Source: Pavlovales sp. CCMP2436 (Eukaryota; Haptophyta; Pavlovophyceae; Pavlovales). From it: a stretch of DNA of 15,327 nucleotides. The notes beneath the pieces were generated by a model, which was not told the origin of the DNA, made no database searches, and saw nothing but the letters and a program-made list of their open reading frames with translations. Where the stretch lies: positions 284,295 to 299,621 of the forward strand of contig MU631308.1 of NCBI GenBank assembly GCA_026770615.1. Direction: 5' to 3'. Positions within the stretch are counted from its first letter, which is position 1, and each line of letters begins with the position of its first letter. This document shows positions 1-9,316 of the stretch, in pieces. Made by a program: the position numbers and the translations under genes.

Positions 1-290
1 CGCTCTGGCCGCCGAGGGTGTTGTCGCGCGCTGAGCCGATGCTCTGGCCGCGGGAGGGGTCGAGGTGCTTGCGCGCCGAGCCGGTGCTCTGGCCGCTGAG
101 GGTGTTGTCGCGCGCCGAGCCGATGCTCTGACCGCAGGAGAGGTCGAGGTGCTTGCGCGCTGAGCCGGTGCCTTGGCCGCCGAGGGTGTCGCGCGCCGAG
201 CCGATGCTCTGGCCGCGGGAGGGGTCGGAGTGCTTGCGCGCCGAGCCGGTGCTCTGGCCGCCAAGGGTGTCGTCGCACGCCGAGCCGTTG
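1..290 (+). repeat. 84-bp GC-rich tandem repeat, about 3.5 copies
   Basis: The motif GCTCTGGCCGC recurs about every 41-42 bases, alternating GCCGGTGCTCTGG and GCCGATGCTCTGG forms, which gives a higher-order unit of 81-84 bp. Weaker copies of the GATGCTCTGG core recur downstream near 669, 762 and 823, showing the array once extended further and has decayed. The copies differ mainly by C/T and G/A changes and by 2-3 bp indels. Confidence 0.85.
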
Positions 291-328
291 GAGTACGTCG
301 CTGCCTGCGCCGTGCGCCGTTGCTCTAG
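1..328 (+). pseudogene. Ala/Val/Glu-rich repeat protein fragment (decayed)
   Basis: Reading from base 2, one frame stays coherent through the whole stretch and gives about four copies of a 28-residue Ala-rich unit built from two related 14-residue halves (RADALAAGEVEVLA and RAGALAAEGVVAR types). The frame is broken by TGA at 32-34 and 161-163, where sister copies have CGA (Arg), and it ends at TAG 326-328. The GC-rich codon use differs sharply from the AT-rich block to the right, so I take this as host sequence. The regular Ala/Leu/Val spacing suggests a helical repeat protein. Function is not recognised. The 5' end lies outside the window. Other frames also stay open for short stretches because of the repeat, so the frame choice rests on the repeat logic and is moderately sure. 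Confidence 0.45.
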
Positions 329-926
329 CTCGCCGATGGTCAAGGCTCGGCGTGGAGGGTGCTCTCGCGCCGCTCGGTAGCTACTTCGAGCGGCTTCCCG
401 GACGCAGCCCTGCCGGGATGCGTGCGTCTCCTCTCCTCCGGGATGAGCACGAAGCACATGGCGCCGGGGAGGCTGGGGATGTCGAGGATCTGGTCGACGA
501 GATCGCTCTCGATATCCGCGCAGGCGTCCGGGCACGCCGCCTGACCGCCGATTAGGTCGGCGAGTCTCCTCCGGACGTCGAGGATCTTGCCTACGAGGAG
601 GTCGTCGGGGCTCTCAGGCACAAACTCAATCTGGTCGCCGAAGAGATCGATGCACCCAAGGGCCGAGCCGATGCTCTGGAGCTCGGCGAGTCTCCTCCGG
701 ACGGCGATGATCTGCTCCAGGAGCAGCTGCTCTTCGAGCAAGTCGGTTCGAGGGCTGGGCCGATGCTCTGGTCGCCGATCAGGTCGCCGAGAAGGTTGAA
801 GTCCCCGCGCACCAAGCAGTTGCTCTGGTCGCCGGGGCGGTCAATGTTCTCGAGCGCCAAACTGATCTGGTCGCCATGACAGATTGTGATAGCCCGTGTG
901 CCTCCGTTCCGCGGCGGCCATCTTAG
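329..926 (+). pseudogene. decayed continuation of the Ala-rich repeat gene
   Basis: Two plus-strand frames in succession give acidic, helix-prone sequence carrying the same ADAL-type motif as the 5' array. From about 352 to 760 one frame contains EDLVDEIALDIR, two copies of GESPPD and RADALELG. From about 759 to 926 another frame contains ADALVADQVAEKVEV and ends at TAG 924-926. A TAG at 553-555 follows LTAD where the related downstream copy has CAG (ADQV), consistent with C-to-T decay. The antisense strand also has an open stretch at 340-741 with a repeated VRRRLA motif, so the true coding strand is not certain. Function is unknown. Confidence 0.35.
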
Positions 927-989
927 TGTGCGCGGTAGAGCGCTGGAACGGGTCAATGTCATCGTCCGATCCGGTCCGGATGTGAGTGA

Positions 990-1403
990 TCCATCCGGTC
1001 TGGGATATTCCCGGGGAAATCTCTACCCCCATATTCCCCTCTGACACACGCGCCCGCTGACGCGTTCGCTGAGGCGCCCGCTGACGCGCCCGCTGACGCG
1101 GGGATTGAGGAGCTGGTTGTGCCATCTCCCGTGGCGGACGCGGCAACCGGTGTGGCAGCGGCTCCTGCCTCTGACGCACCCGCTGACGCGCTTGCTGCCG
1201 AGGTTTCGTTGTTGTCGCAGACACTGCAGGTTTTGCTGCCGGCGCAGCCGCTGCACGTTCTCTTTCAAGCCGCGAGCGAGTCTATCCCAGAGTTCATCAA
1301 CAGGGTAATCAGTCCACTGGCGAACTGGGTAGGCAAACCCGGCAAACACTCGAGATCGAACAGCAGTGGTGACGACGACGGGAAAAGAAACCGGCGGGCT
1401 TGA
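990..1403 (+). CDS. partial Ala-Pro-Asp-rich protein, C-terminal part
   Basis: An open frame runs from just after TGA 987-989 to TGA 1401-1403 with no ATG near its beginning, so it is probably an internal or 3' exon, or a decayed piece. It starts with low-complexity APADA repeats (DNA unit CGCCCGCTGACG, about 1,048-1,100) and returns to APADALAAEV near 1,185. A non-repetitive part follows (LLSQTLQVLLPAQPLHVLF, then ESIPEFINRVISPLANWVGK), ending in a basic Ser/Asp/Lys/Arg tail. The ADAL-like element links it by composition to the upstream repeats. GC-rich and probably host. No known domain recognised. Confidence 0.35.
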   Translation, partial: SIRSGIFPGKSLPPYSPLTHAPADAFAEAPADAPADAGIEELVVPSPVADAATGVAAAPASDAPADALAAEVSLLSQTLQVLLPAQPLHVLFQAASESIPEFINRVISPLANWVGKPGKHSRSNSSGDDDGKRNRRA

Positions 1404-1699
1404 CGCGGTGACGGCAACTTTGGCGAGGACTCTGGCACCTTCGGCAACTCAACAATATAATTTTTTGTCAGTGATGGGCCTTCAGCGTACAAGCGCAGCT
1501 GGAGGTACCTGCGGGCACGGCGGATTCACTCGCGAGAGTGACGTCGTTATGAACCGACGATGACGGGTCTCGAGCGGAATAAATTATAAATAAATGCTTA
1601 TAAATCCTTATGTATACATAGCAGTATGGTACGGAAACCGCACCTATCGCATATTTTTATAATCTCTCAATACTATGATATGGCTATTCGACGATTTAA
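1404..1699. other. GC-rich to AT-rich transition, no supported gene
   Basis: Composition switches from GC-rich to AT-rich at about 1,565-1,600, which I take as the left edge of the viral block. A plus-strand frame stays open to 1,563 but has no credible start or recognisable product. A 12-bp palindrome TATGTATACATA lies near 1,610-1,621. I could not see a terminal inverted repeat or target duplication matching the right edge near 14,475-14,492. Confidence 0.5.
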
Positions 1700-2281
1700 T
1701 TATGTTTTCGCACGATTCATTGTGTTGTTGTCAGTTAATTCAGCACGCTTTTGCTTTTTAATCGAATCGTTAATGTTATTCGCAAGATCACCTAGTGACT
1801 GGATGCCTTTGACGATAAATTTGGACAGGTTACTAATGCCGTCGATTTCCATTTTCAATCCTGATAACGAAAATTGCAAAGTAACAAGAATATCCATAAT
1901 TACAGTAAACGCACTCTGTCCGATCGTTAGCGTTTCATTAGGATTTCCAAATGATAGTAAGTGACCAAATCCGAGATTGGTAGTACACGTCAGATATATA
2001 CTAATGCTGTAAGCGTTTGAAGGTATATTAACATCACATGTAGCACCATCGACAGATGAATCCCATCCTGGTGCAGAATCGAGATACGGTATAGCAAAGT
2101 ACGACGATCCTTGTCTTAACACCAAATTTGTTCCGACAAGATTATTCAATGCTGTACCGTTTTTATAAAACAGATTTATCGATTTTATTGGACGCATATA
2201 CGGCGCTAAAACCTTATATTCTTTATCATAATGAAGATGTTCTATTGATAACCGATTCGATGATACCGCTTTACGCCACAT
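1700..2281 (-). CDS. uninterrupted 193-residue viral-block protein, function unknown
   Basis: This is the longest undamaged frame in the AT-rich block, from ATG at 2281 to TAA at 1700-1702. The N-terminal two thirds are beta-rich, with aromatic and Gly/Asn turns (FGHLLSFGNPNETL) and no obvious signal peptide. The C-terminal about 70 residues are amphipathic and probably helical (FIVKGIQSLGDLANNIND), ending in a basic KKQKR stretch. It lies 90 bases downstream of the fibre gene in the same orientation, so it may be a second spike, fibre-associated or virion protein. The beta-sandwich-plus-helix layout would fit a small virion attachment protein, but that is inference. No family is recognised. 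Confidence 0.7.
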   Translation of the reverse strand: MWRKAVSSNRLSIEHLHYDKEYKVLAPYMRPIKSINLFYKNGTALNNLVGTNLVLRQGSSYFAIPYLDSAPGWDSSVDGATCDVNIPSNAYSISIYLTCTTNLGFGHLLSFGNPNETLTIGQSAFTVIMDILVTLQFSLSGLKMEIDGISNLSKFIVKGIQSLGDLANNINDSIKKQKRAELTDNNTMNRAKT

Positions 2282-2371
2282 TTTGACATTCGTAAAAAAT
2301 TCTCCCGATGTGTATTATTTCGGGTGAACTTTAATATTGTATTTGCCGACAATATTTATTGGATTAGTAAA

Positions 2372-5300
2372 TTAAACGCAAGCACTCTGATTCTTGATAT
2401 ATACCGTTAACAGTCTCGTTTTTGATATAGTAAAATTGAATTTAGTCACACCCGATAAAACGTTATCAACATTATCAATAGTTAGATAATCGAGTCCAGC
2501 TGAAGTATTCACTGTATGTACATCACAATTGACGCTATTTGTGCCTGGTATATTTTGAAAATCGAACGATAAACCTCGAATGAATTCAACCTCACTGGGC
2601 ATCGGTGAATCGAGAATCGTCGCAAATCCTAAAGATAGAATTAGATCGTATGAATATTGTACTGAATATTGTACAATACTATCGTTAACATAAATATACG
2701 AAAACGAATAATCTTTTACGTCAAACCGATTCAGATCACGTAAAGCAAATTGAACATTAGCACTGTCACCTATCGTAATTTTTTCAAACTTAATCGATTG
2801 TAAATATGTGGAATTTTGATATATTACTGCAGTAGATGATGTCGTCGGGCTTGAAAGTTGACCAATATCATCGTAAAGCGAAAATGTTATCGATAATGAG
2901 GACCCCTTGAACCAACAGCATGGTTCTATCGATATTGCTGTTAAATCAATCGGTCCTGTCAGTAATATATTTTGTTTGCTAATCAATGAAGCTCGTATTA
3001 AAACACTGTTACAATTATTCTGAAAAATTAGATAAGCATTATTGATCGTTTGAATTCTAAAATCGACATGAGACTGCGTTTGTTTAATAATTGATACTGT
3101 CATTGGTGGATCGACGGCATCGAGACGTCCGTTAACGATATTGCTTGAAGTAATACTGTCATTTAACCAACTTTTTATGTTACTTAGATATGAAGAATCG
3201 TCATAGACACCATCATATACGAAATTTATACCAATCTGTGGAAGATTAACCCCAGTCGAATCGAGTAATTTTTAACCACCAAAGGTCAAAGGAGTGAAGA
3301 CTCCATCAATCCAACAATTTAACGTCGACGATGATTTTGGTATTTGAATGATAATATTTGTCCATTTTGTAACACTCAAAGAAGTTATATTTTACCAGTA
3401 TAAAACGCGTTTCGTGTTACATTCGGTTCGCAAAAGGTAAAATGAAAACTATTATTAGTTAAATTCCGAATATTTAAACCTGTTCATGTAGAATCTGTTC
3501 CTGACGAGTAAGATGTATTAACTAATGAACCAATTGCTCAAGCTAATGATGTTTGATTTGTACGAGATATGTATAGTTTTACATCGAAAGACATTGTGAA
3601 TCCCGTACCTCCTACAGAATTTGCGATTATTTGCCTAATAGTTGACGTTGCTGTTGATCGTAATATAGCCGATAAATCGCCTTTTCTTATCCATTGTTTA
3701 CCGTTTATATCTCTGCCCTGTTCAGTAATCGTGCCAGTTAAATCAGCTTGGTTACCACTATAATCGAGATTGTCATATAGCACATATTCGGCAAATGGTG
3801 CCTCTATTGCTAGCGTCAAATCATCGATCAAAGTTTCTTCGAGAGTTGATTTTAAGAATATTTTAAGATCTGATAGATATGATAAGCTTGGATATATTCT
3901 TAGCAAATTAGTTGTTGAATCGTTGGATGTGAATAATCGTAAAGTGCTTAATGTGACTCCCAAAATTATAATCGTTTGTAATATTCCATCCATATAAAAT
4001 TATGCTTCTCCATAATCGGATATGACAATGTCGTAATGATGCCATACTGTCGTATCGATATTTTGTAAATTATAATTACGTATAAAAGTACCCAAATATG
4101 ACATCTTTAATCGAATATTTGCACTGTTTACTGTTATCGATATACCTTGGCAGACAGTGCTTGTATTTGTATTACCACTGAAAAAATAATCGCCTAATGA
4201 TAATATTGTTTCTATATTAGCACCGCTATAACATTTCAAATCGAATGATAACACTAATCCCGTGTTCAGTCCTGTCGATCCAGAAATTGTAAATTGTATA
4301 GTCGAGTCATCTAGCAACGATTGAACAATTCCATCATCAAATTGAATATGTGATTTATCTGTTAGGCTTTCATGTTTGTAAATGGATTCGTTAGAACCGA
4401 CGTAGGTGTGGTAATTGCCTCTTCCAGACGTGTCCATGTTCATTGATAAAACGGTATTCGGCCAAACCAGATCCTAAACGGTTTACTATAGGCTCGACTG
4501 TCATATTAATTATTGCGCATGCTGGTAGTGGTTTATTAAAAGGTAATCGTAATGTGTATAAATCTAAATTGCAATTAGTCATGATTCCGTCGAATTGTTG
4601 CTAATAATCTACTTCGTCAAATTGCAAATTGCGTACGATTGGCATACCGGTATACGAAGAAAGTTGTAATATTTGACTTTCAATGTTTGATATCAATGGG
4701 GTCGATATTATACCTGAAAATGCTGCGCCTGATAAATTAGCTTTAAATAAAAGCGTGGAATTTTTTGACGTTATATATGCATCAAAATCAAAAATAGGTA
4801 ATTTATTTGGTAATAGCACGTTTATACTAACAATATTTAGGGTATTTACTGATATTGCCGCTCCTGCGGTAACTAGTCTTGCTGCGTTTGTTGTCGATAG
4901 AACTAAAGCTGATACTTCTATTCAATTTGTATTACTTGTATTCGTTACTAACTCTCGAATTTTTATATTACAATCTGTAATATTTACTTTACTAGCTAAA
5001 CTATTATCATAACGAGTATTAGATGAATTAATCGCATGACTGAGAATATTGTACTGAGAAATATTTAATTTTAATGCTAAATTGCTTGATATAATAACAT
5101 TTTTTGTCTTATAATTTGCGGTATTTACTTTCAACCCGATATTGGAAGTATTTGAGAACACAAAATTTGAGAAACCTATAAAAATCCTGATCATTAACTA
5201 CTGAACTATTCGAATTATTTGAACTAGTTGGTCTGTTTTGTAATTCCAAGATATTGCTATCGTAACGATTATTCGAATAATTAATGACATTGCTTAACGT

Positions 5301-6060
5301 ATTGAACATTGACTTATTCACTTTATAAGATAGATATGTATCAGTATATCGAATTGTGTAATAAATTGTAAATTTGTTAGTAATTGATGAAATTGCGTTA
5401 GTATTTGATGAAATCGCTGTCATATCTAATATTTGACGATTCTACTATTGATTTATCTGCTTTTGTGTCAACTATTGTTGTAATGTCTGTTATATCACTC
5501 TTTATAACATCAATAGCAATAGAATTATCTATAACTCTACCATCCAAATTTAGGAAACCTGCATCAATTTTATTATCGAATTGGCCGCCTAACGTCATTC
5601 CGCCGCTTATTAACGTAGCTCAAACGATATTTTTAAAATTACCCAATATATTAAGGGTATTATTCATTACAGCGTTTGCTGCATCATGAATCAAATATTT
5701 AATAGCCTGTGTAGTTAGGTAATTATTAAACTCTTCTTTTGAAAAATAAGTATTTGCCATAGAATTATTTGAGAAATTTCTGAACAACTTCAGATGAGAA
5801 GAGTCTCAAATTAATAGCTTCGTTTGATGTAGTCAATTTAGTATTTATTACAGATATTTTACTATCTATAATGTCTAAATTTCCATTTGTTGTTGTTAAA
5901 TTTTCATATATTGTATTTATAGAAGAATCAATTTGACCTATTTGGTTATTTTTTCAGTTTTTAAAGAATTTAACGAACTGCCTAATGCTGTTATATTACA
6001 CGTATTAGAATTTGTAATAGCCGTTAGTTTGTTAAACGCTTGCTCGCCAAAAACAGACAT
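2372..6060 (-). pseudogene. giant fibre/adhesin-like protein with LamG/ConA-like domains, frame-broken
   Basis: Successive minus-strand frames join into one protein of about 1,200 residues from ATG 6060 (MSVFGEQAFNKL) to TAA 2372-2374. The N-terminal third is Asn/Ser/Thr/Ile-rich and coiled-coil-like, as in trimeric tail fibres, with a recurring SN-x-RYDS motif (near 5,440, 5,260 and 5,010). The middle (about 4,400-3,800) is a LamG/concanavalin-like sandwich with the diagnostic WHHYDIVIS and FYMDGILQ pair. A second such domain (about 3,800-3,130) has TKWTNIIIQI and CWIDGVFTPL followed by a Gly-rich end. The C-terminal about 240 residues (3103-2372) are beta-rich and open. Breaks: TGA at 5620, 4922, 3538 and 3484, TAG at 4601, TAA at 4000 and 3272, and frameshifts near 5,960, 5,780, 5,425, 5,180, 4,440 and 3,390. 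LamG domains bind glycans or proteins, so host attachment is likely. It could also be two adjacent genes split near 5,770. Confidence 0.6.
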
Positions 6061-6180
6061 CCTATAATATAGCGGAGATTTTTTTCTAGATCATTTATAT
6101 ATATATTTGGACAAATTAAAAAACAACGGAATTCATTTTTTGATAGACCTAGTAAAAGTGGTCATTTGTTTAGTAGAAAT
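6061..6180. promoter_or_regulatory. AT-rich divergent spacer between fibre and lipase
   Basis: The fibre start (6060, minus) and the lipase ATG (6181, plus) face away from each other across 120 bases. The spacer holds a TATA-like run at 6096-6105 (TATATATATA). This is the only place in the viral block where transcription must diverge, so a two-way promoter is expected here. The plus-strand frame of the lipase stays open back to 6073 without another ATG, so the exact lipase start and the promoter edge are uncertain. Confidence 0.35.
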
Positions 6181-6773
6181 ATGAATATTGGATCGACTCA
6201 ATCTAGATCTGTAGATTCAGTAGAGAAAAACCCACTATTACAAAATGCTATGATATTCTTAAAAGCTTTCTACAGTGACGAGGATGCAATGTAAAAAATG
6301 AAAAATATAGGTTACAAATATGATATTGATTTATCTAAGATTGAGACCAATGTTTATACTCGAGATGGGAAAGCATTAATACTACATAGAGGTAGTTCGA
6401 ATGCTAAAGATTTTTTGATGAGTGATATTTTACTAGCAACTTATTATTCGAGTTTAGATCGACGTGTATGGTCTGCTAAGAAAACTACTAGACAAACGCG
6501 ATTAAAATATAATACTATCGCAAACCACGTTTGTCACTCACTCGGTGGTTGGCTGGCGGAAATATGTGCCGATCCAATGGCGTGGTTTCTTATTTATAAT
6601 AAAGGCGCTTCACCTTACCATATTGGTAAACCTATTTCTTCTAGGCAATTAGATATTCGTACGCGTGGGGATTTGGTTAGTTTATTAATTAAATTTCAAA
6701 ACAGTAATTCGATAACTATCGAAACAGAGGGTCAAGGTTCCTAGACGCACACAATTTAAATAATCTTGACTAA
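6181..6773 (+). pseudogene. class-3 lipase-like hydrolase, frameshifted
   Basis: The only viral-block gene on the plus strand. It has the alpha/beta-hydrolase pattern of fungal/viral class-3 lipases: an RDGKALILHRGSSNAKDFL strand and oxyanion region near 6,360-6,415, the nucleophile elbow CHSLGGWLAE at about 6,532-6,561 (Ser in H-S-L-G-G; the usual first Gly is Cys), and the acid-residue segment IRTRGDLVSLL near 6,655-6,690. The His box is not in the main frame, which stops at TAG 6742-6744. One frame over, LDAHNLNNLD followed by TAA 6771-6773 supplies it, so a single indel near 6,735-6,741 separates His from the rest. A TAA at 6292-6294 also interrupts the N-terminal part, unless translation began at ATG 6298. 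It would hydrolyse acyl esters, perhaps membrane lipids during entry or exit. Confidence 0.78.
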
Positions 6774-7672
6774 TCTTTATAGAACATAAACGTTAGCGCA
6801 AATGTATTATAAAACGGGAGTGGTGTGAAATTCCCGTCGACCATTTCGATATCAACATAGTCAATAAAATTGTTACGCAATGGTTGAATTACAAAAGGAC
6901 GATCAAACGGTTTGACGTCGCCATAATTTACGTTTCATGGTATAGACGCTATTATTTGTTTGCTTGCCATCAGACTGCTATCATTAGCGTTATCTAATTG
7001 TAAAGACTTGTTGGAGCATATGTAAATTTGTTTAGGAAAAAGAATATCCCATGTCCCTAGCGTTTTGGTAGTACCTACATATGGAACTGACAAAGGTTAA
7101 ATACATATACCAAGACGTAACGCTAATCCCGTCGGAAAAATTATTAAATCTAGTGATGCGTTTGTGTTATCAGTTGACATTATTCGCGTAGTTGATGAAG
7201 AAACCATAAAGGAAAGCGGATTTGGAAACAAAGCACCAGTATCAACACTTATCGCTGATTTTGCTGACATAGCTGATGTGATCGTTCCAACATTGGCATA
7301 ATATCCAGAATCGATAGTAATCGTATATAAAACTATAGAAACTGAAGGATTTTGTGTATAAAAAAAACGTTAAAGTTTGTGTATTGTAGAACGTTAAAGT
7401 TTGTGTATAGTAGAACGTTAAGTTTGTGTATAGAAAAACGTTACTATACACAAAATTAACGTTCTACTATACACAAACTTAAGTTTGTGTATAGTAGAAC
7501 GTTTAAGTTTGACCTTCACCGTGTACATTCGGAAATTGCCGAGACATTTGAATAATATAACAGAACGAGGTACGATAGAATGATCAAAGTTCCACTGACA
7601 TTTTCCCACTGAAGGATCACTTATGTCACTCTTTTGACTTAAAAGAAATAGCCAAAATGGTGGGTTTTTCAT
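6770..7672 (-). pseudogene. penton-like minor capsid protein (single jelly-roll type), disrupted
   Basis: Starts at ATG 7672, five bases after the gene X stop, with a beta-rich N-terminus (KCQWNFDHSIVPRSVILFK). After a repeat array (7,350-7,513) the coding pattern resumes with TITIDSGYYANVGTI, a long Ser/Thr-rich beta region, then IYICSNKSLQL, LMASKQIIASIP, NYGDVKPFDRPF and a closing FYNTFALTFMFYKD with TAG at 6772-6770. The order (YY strand, C-S/N-L strand, I-P then YG-V, terminal hydrophobic strand) matches the penton/minor capsid proteins of polinton-like viruses and virophages, which form the capsid vertices; the assignment also rests on the neighbours (major capsid, ATPase). Breaks: TAA 7097-7099, TGA 6935-6937 and the repeat insertion. 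Its stop codon overlaps that of the convergent lipase. Confidence 0.62.
7350..7513. repeat. array of about 24-bp direct and inverted repeats with a 46-bp perfect palindrome
   Basis: Units of the type GTTTGTGTATAGTAGAACGT occur about five times forward and twice inverted. The last inverted and last forward copy abut to form a perfect 46-bp palindrome at 7458-7503, centred on CTTAAG and bounded by AACGTT on both sides. An earlier forward/inverted pair forms a second imperfect hairpin near 7,415-7,455. The array sits inside the penton gene between two beta-strand regions and breaks its reading frame, so it looks like a local expansion or a small inserted element. Confidence 0.85.
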
Positions 7673-7677
7673 TTCTA

Positions 7678-8577
7678 TTATAACAAAATATTTTTATTTA
7701 TTTCGATTATAAATCTCTGGTTTATTTGATACATATTTTTAATTCTGGTAGTGTTCACTTTAAATTTGGCTGCGACATTTTCTGATATTGAAGATATGTC
7801 TCGATCTGGTAATGTTTCAATATATTTATTTATTTCATTGAAGTTATTGTCGTTAAAAATATCTGATCTATTTCCTGACAATATCGATGACCTGCTGATT
7901 ATTGCCGGTTGTTGTTGTACTATTTCAGGCGGTATTATCGGCAGATTATCGGCTATTTCTTTACGAGATATATTTGAAATTCTTGATAAAAGAGATTGTC
8001 GTACATCAGCGCGATTAGGACTTGGTTGTAAAGCGCGATTTGTTCAACGTGATCCTTCATTTCTAGCTGTTGATCTCAAAAGATCACGTCGTTGTTTTTC
8101 CAGTTCATTCATTCGATTATCATAATTAGTAACCAAAACATCTGATTGTCCATTAAACGGGCTTTTTTTAATAAGGTTATAGCCTATTATAGCTGGACGG
8201 ACTGCTTCGTTTTCAATACCATTATGACCGACGATATTGCCGTATATGAGGACTTCGTTGATTATCGGCTGTGGATCTTGAAATCGAACCGGGTTTAGAG
8301 GTTCTTTAACAACCATCGTTCCATCATTGTCAACACTGGTTCATCTTCGACAGTAAAGCCTTTTGCGATATGCTCTAATTGTTATGAGTACTGGCTTCTC
8401 GATTGACCAGTATAATATGTTACTATTTTACCAACGTAACGACGATTAAAAGCGCCTTTGTACGGTTTACCGTTTAGCAGAAAATTATATTTAGAATTTG
8501 GTATCGCATTTCGTTTCCAACCGTTTAATGCTTCGATAGCGCTATCTGCTGAAATATCTATACTATGAAAAGATATT
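7678..8577 (-). pseudogene. gene X between packaging ATPase and penton, function unknown
   Basis: From about 8577 to 8340 one frame gives SIDISADSAIEALNGWKRN and YNFLLNGKPYKGAF, with a TAA after SRSQYS. After a frameshift near 8,320-8,340 a second frame runs from 8316 to TAA 7678-7680, interrupted only by TGA 8044-8046. The second part has a globular start (EPLNPVRFQDPQPIINEVLI), a charged helix (NRMNELEKQRRDLLRS), a Pro/Gln-rich linker (IIPPEIVQQQPAII) and a C-terminal helical segment. It overlaps or abuts the ATPase end and lies 5 bases before the penton ATG, so it belongs to the virion block. A scaffold, core or minor virion protein is a guess from position only. No family recognised; the N-terminal part could instead be the ATPase C-terminus. 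Confidence 0.55.
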
Positions 8578-8579
8578 TG

Positions 8580-9289
8580 TTATTCTATTGTCAAACGGTT
8601 GAATCGATTATAGACATTTCAATCTTCATTGATAAACATAAATGCTCGGTCTTATTTTGTTTGGTCTGGTTTAAATACATGTTTCAAAAATGCTTCAAAA
8701 TCTTTGCTATTGATATTTACGTCGTCGGTTATTGACATAATTTATTTTGTATTACTTGGTCTGAATATGATAACATTAGTGATATTTTTTACGAATTAAA
8801 TAGAGGGGCTTGTATATATGATTGAACGACTAACCAGAACGACATACGAAGATGTCTTCAATTGCAAAAGAATCTTACAAGTGTTCTTTGGAGTTCTATA
8901 CTTTTCATCGAAGCTGCCATGTCATCCATTATTACGAGACTGCTTTTCTTTTTTTTGCGATGACTTCTACTTCTTGTTCGACTTCAGTTATAGTATCATA
9001 AGTCACTTCATGATATAGACTACTATGATTCTTAAACGGTGAATTTTCCATAGACTTAAAACTGTTTTCTGGTATAAAAATATATACAAAATCAGATACA
9101 CCTTTATAGATAGATGGATTTGTCTGTTTTAAAAATGCCGTTACATGGACGATTTACCAGATCCCGGGCCACCGGAAACATTAAGCTATGTGATTTGTTA
9201 CTCAAAGGATAAGGTATTTGAGGATGAAGTTGATTATCTACGTTGAACCGTGGTATTGTAGGCGGGATATCATTCTTTTCTATTTCCAA
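8580..9289 (-). pseudogene. A32/FtsK-like genome-packaging ATPase, frame-broken
   Basis: All diagnostic motifs are present but spread over frames. Walker A GGPGSGKSS is encoded at about 9173-9147. SDFVYIFIPEN (about 9,080) and YDTITEVEQEVEVIAKK follow. Walker B LVIMDDM lies at about 8,939-8,919. The conserved N-x-RH segment is FFCN-stop-RHLRMSFWLVVQSY at about 8,868-8,820, with TGA 8858-8860 at the variable x position. The end has VIIFRPSNTK and YNRFNRL. This is the packaging ATPase of capsid-forming eukaryotic DNA viruses, which pumps the genome into the procapsid. Frameshifts lie near 9,150, 8,945 and 8,810; further stops include TGA 8619-8621. No ATG opens the frame, so the start was probably also lost. 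It follows the capsid gene by 27 bases, the usual neighbour in polinton-like viruses. Confidence 0.85.
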
Positions 9290-9316
9290 AACACTTTTTT
9301 AATATATCATGATGTT

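Noticed and set aside
340..741. Antisense 133-residue frame with repeated VRRRLA
   Set aside because: The plus strand shares the ADAL repeat logic with the 5' array; kept only as an alternative since the strand is not proven.
4683..5689. Plus-strand open frames opposite the fibre gene
   Set aside because: Shadows of the minus-strand Asn/Ser/Ile-rich coding sequence; no recognisable features.
7242..7451. Minus-strand frame rich in FYTQTLTF repeats
   Set aside because: Produced by the 24-bp repeat array read out of the penton frame; the penton pattern is in a different frame.
8818..9018. Plus-strand frame opposite the ATPase
   Set aside because: The minus strand encodes Walker B and the N-x-RH motif here.
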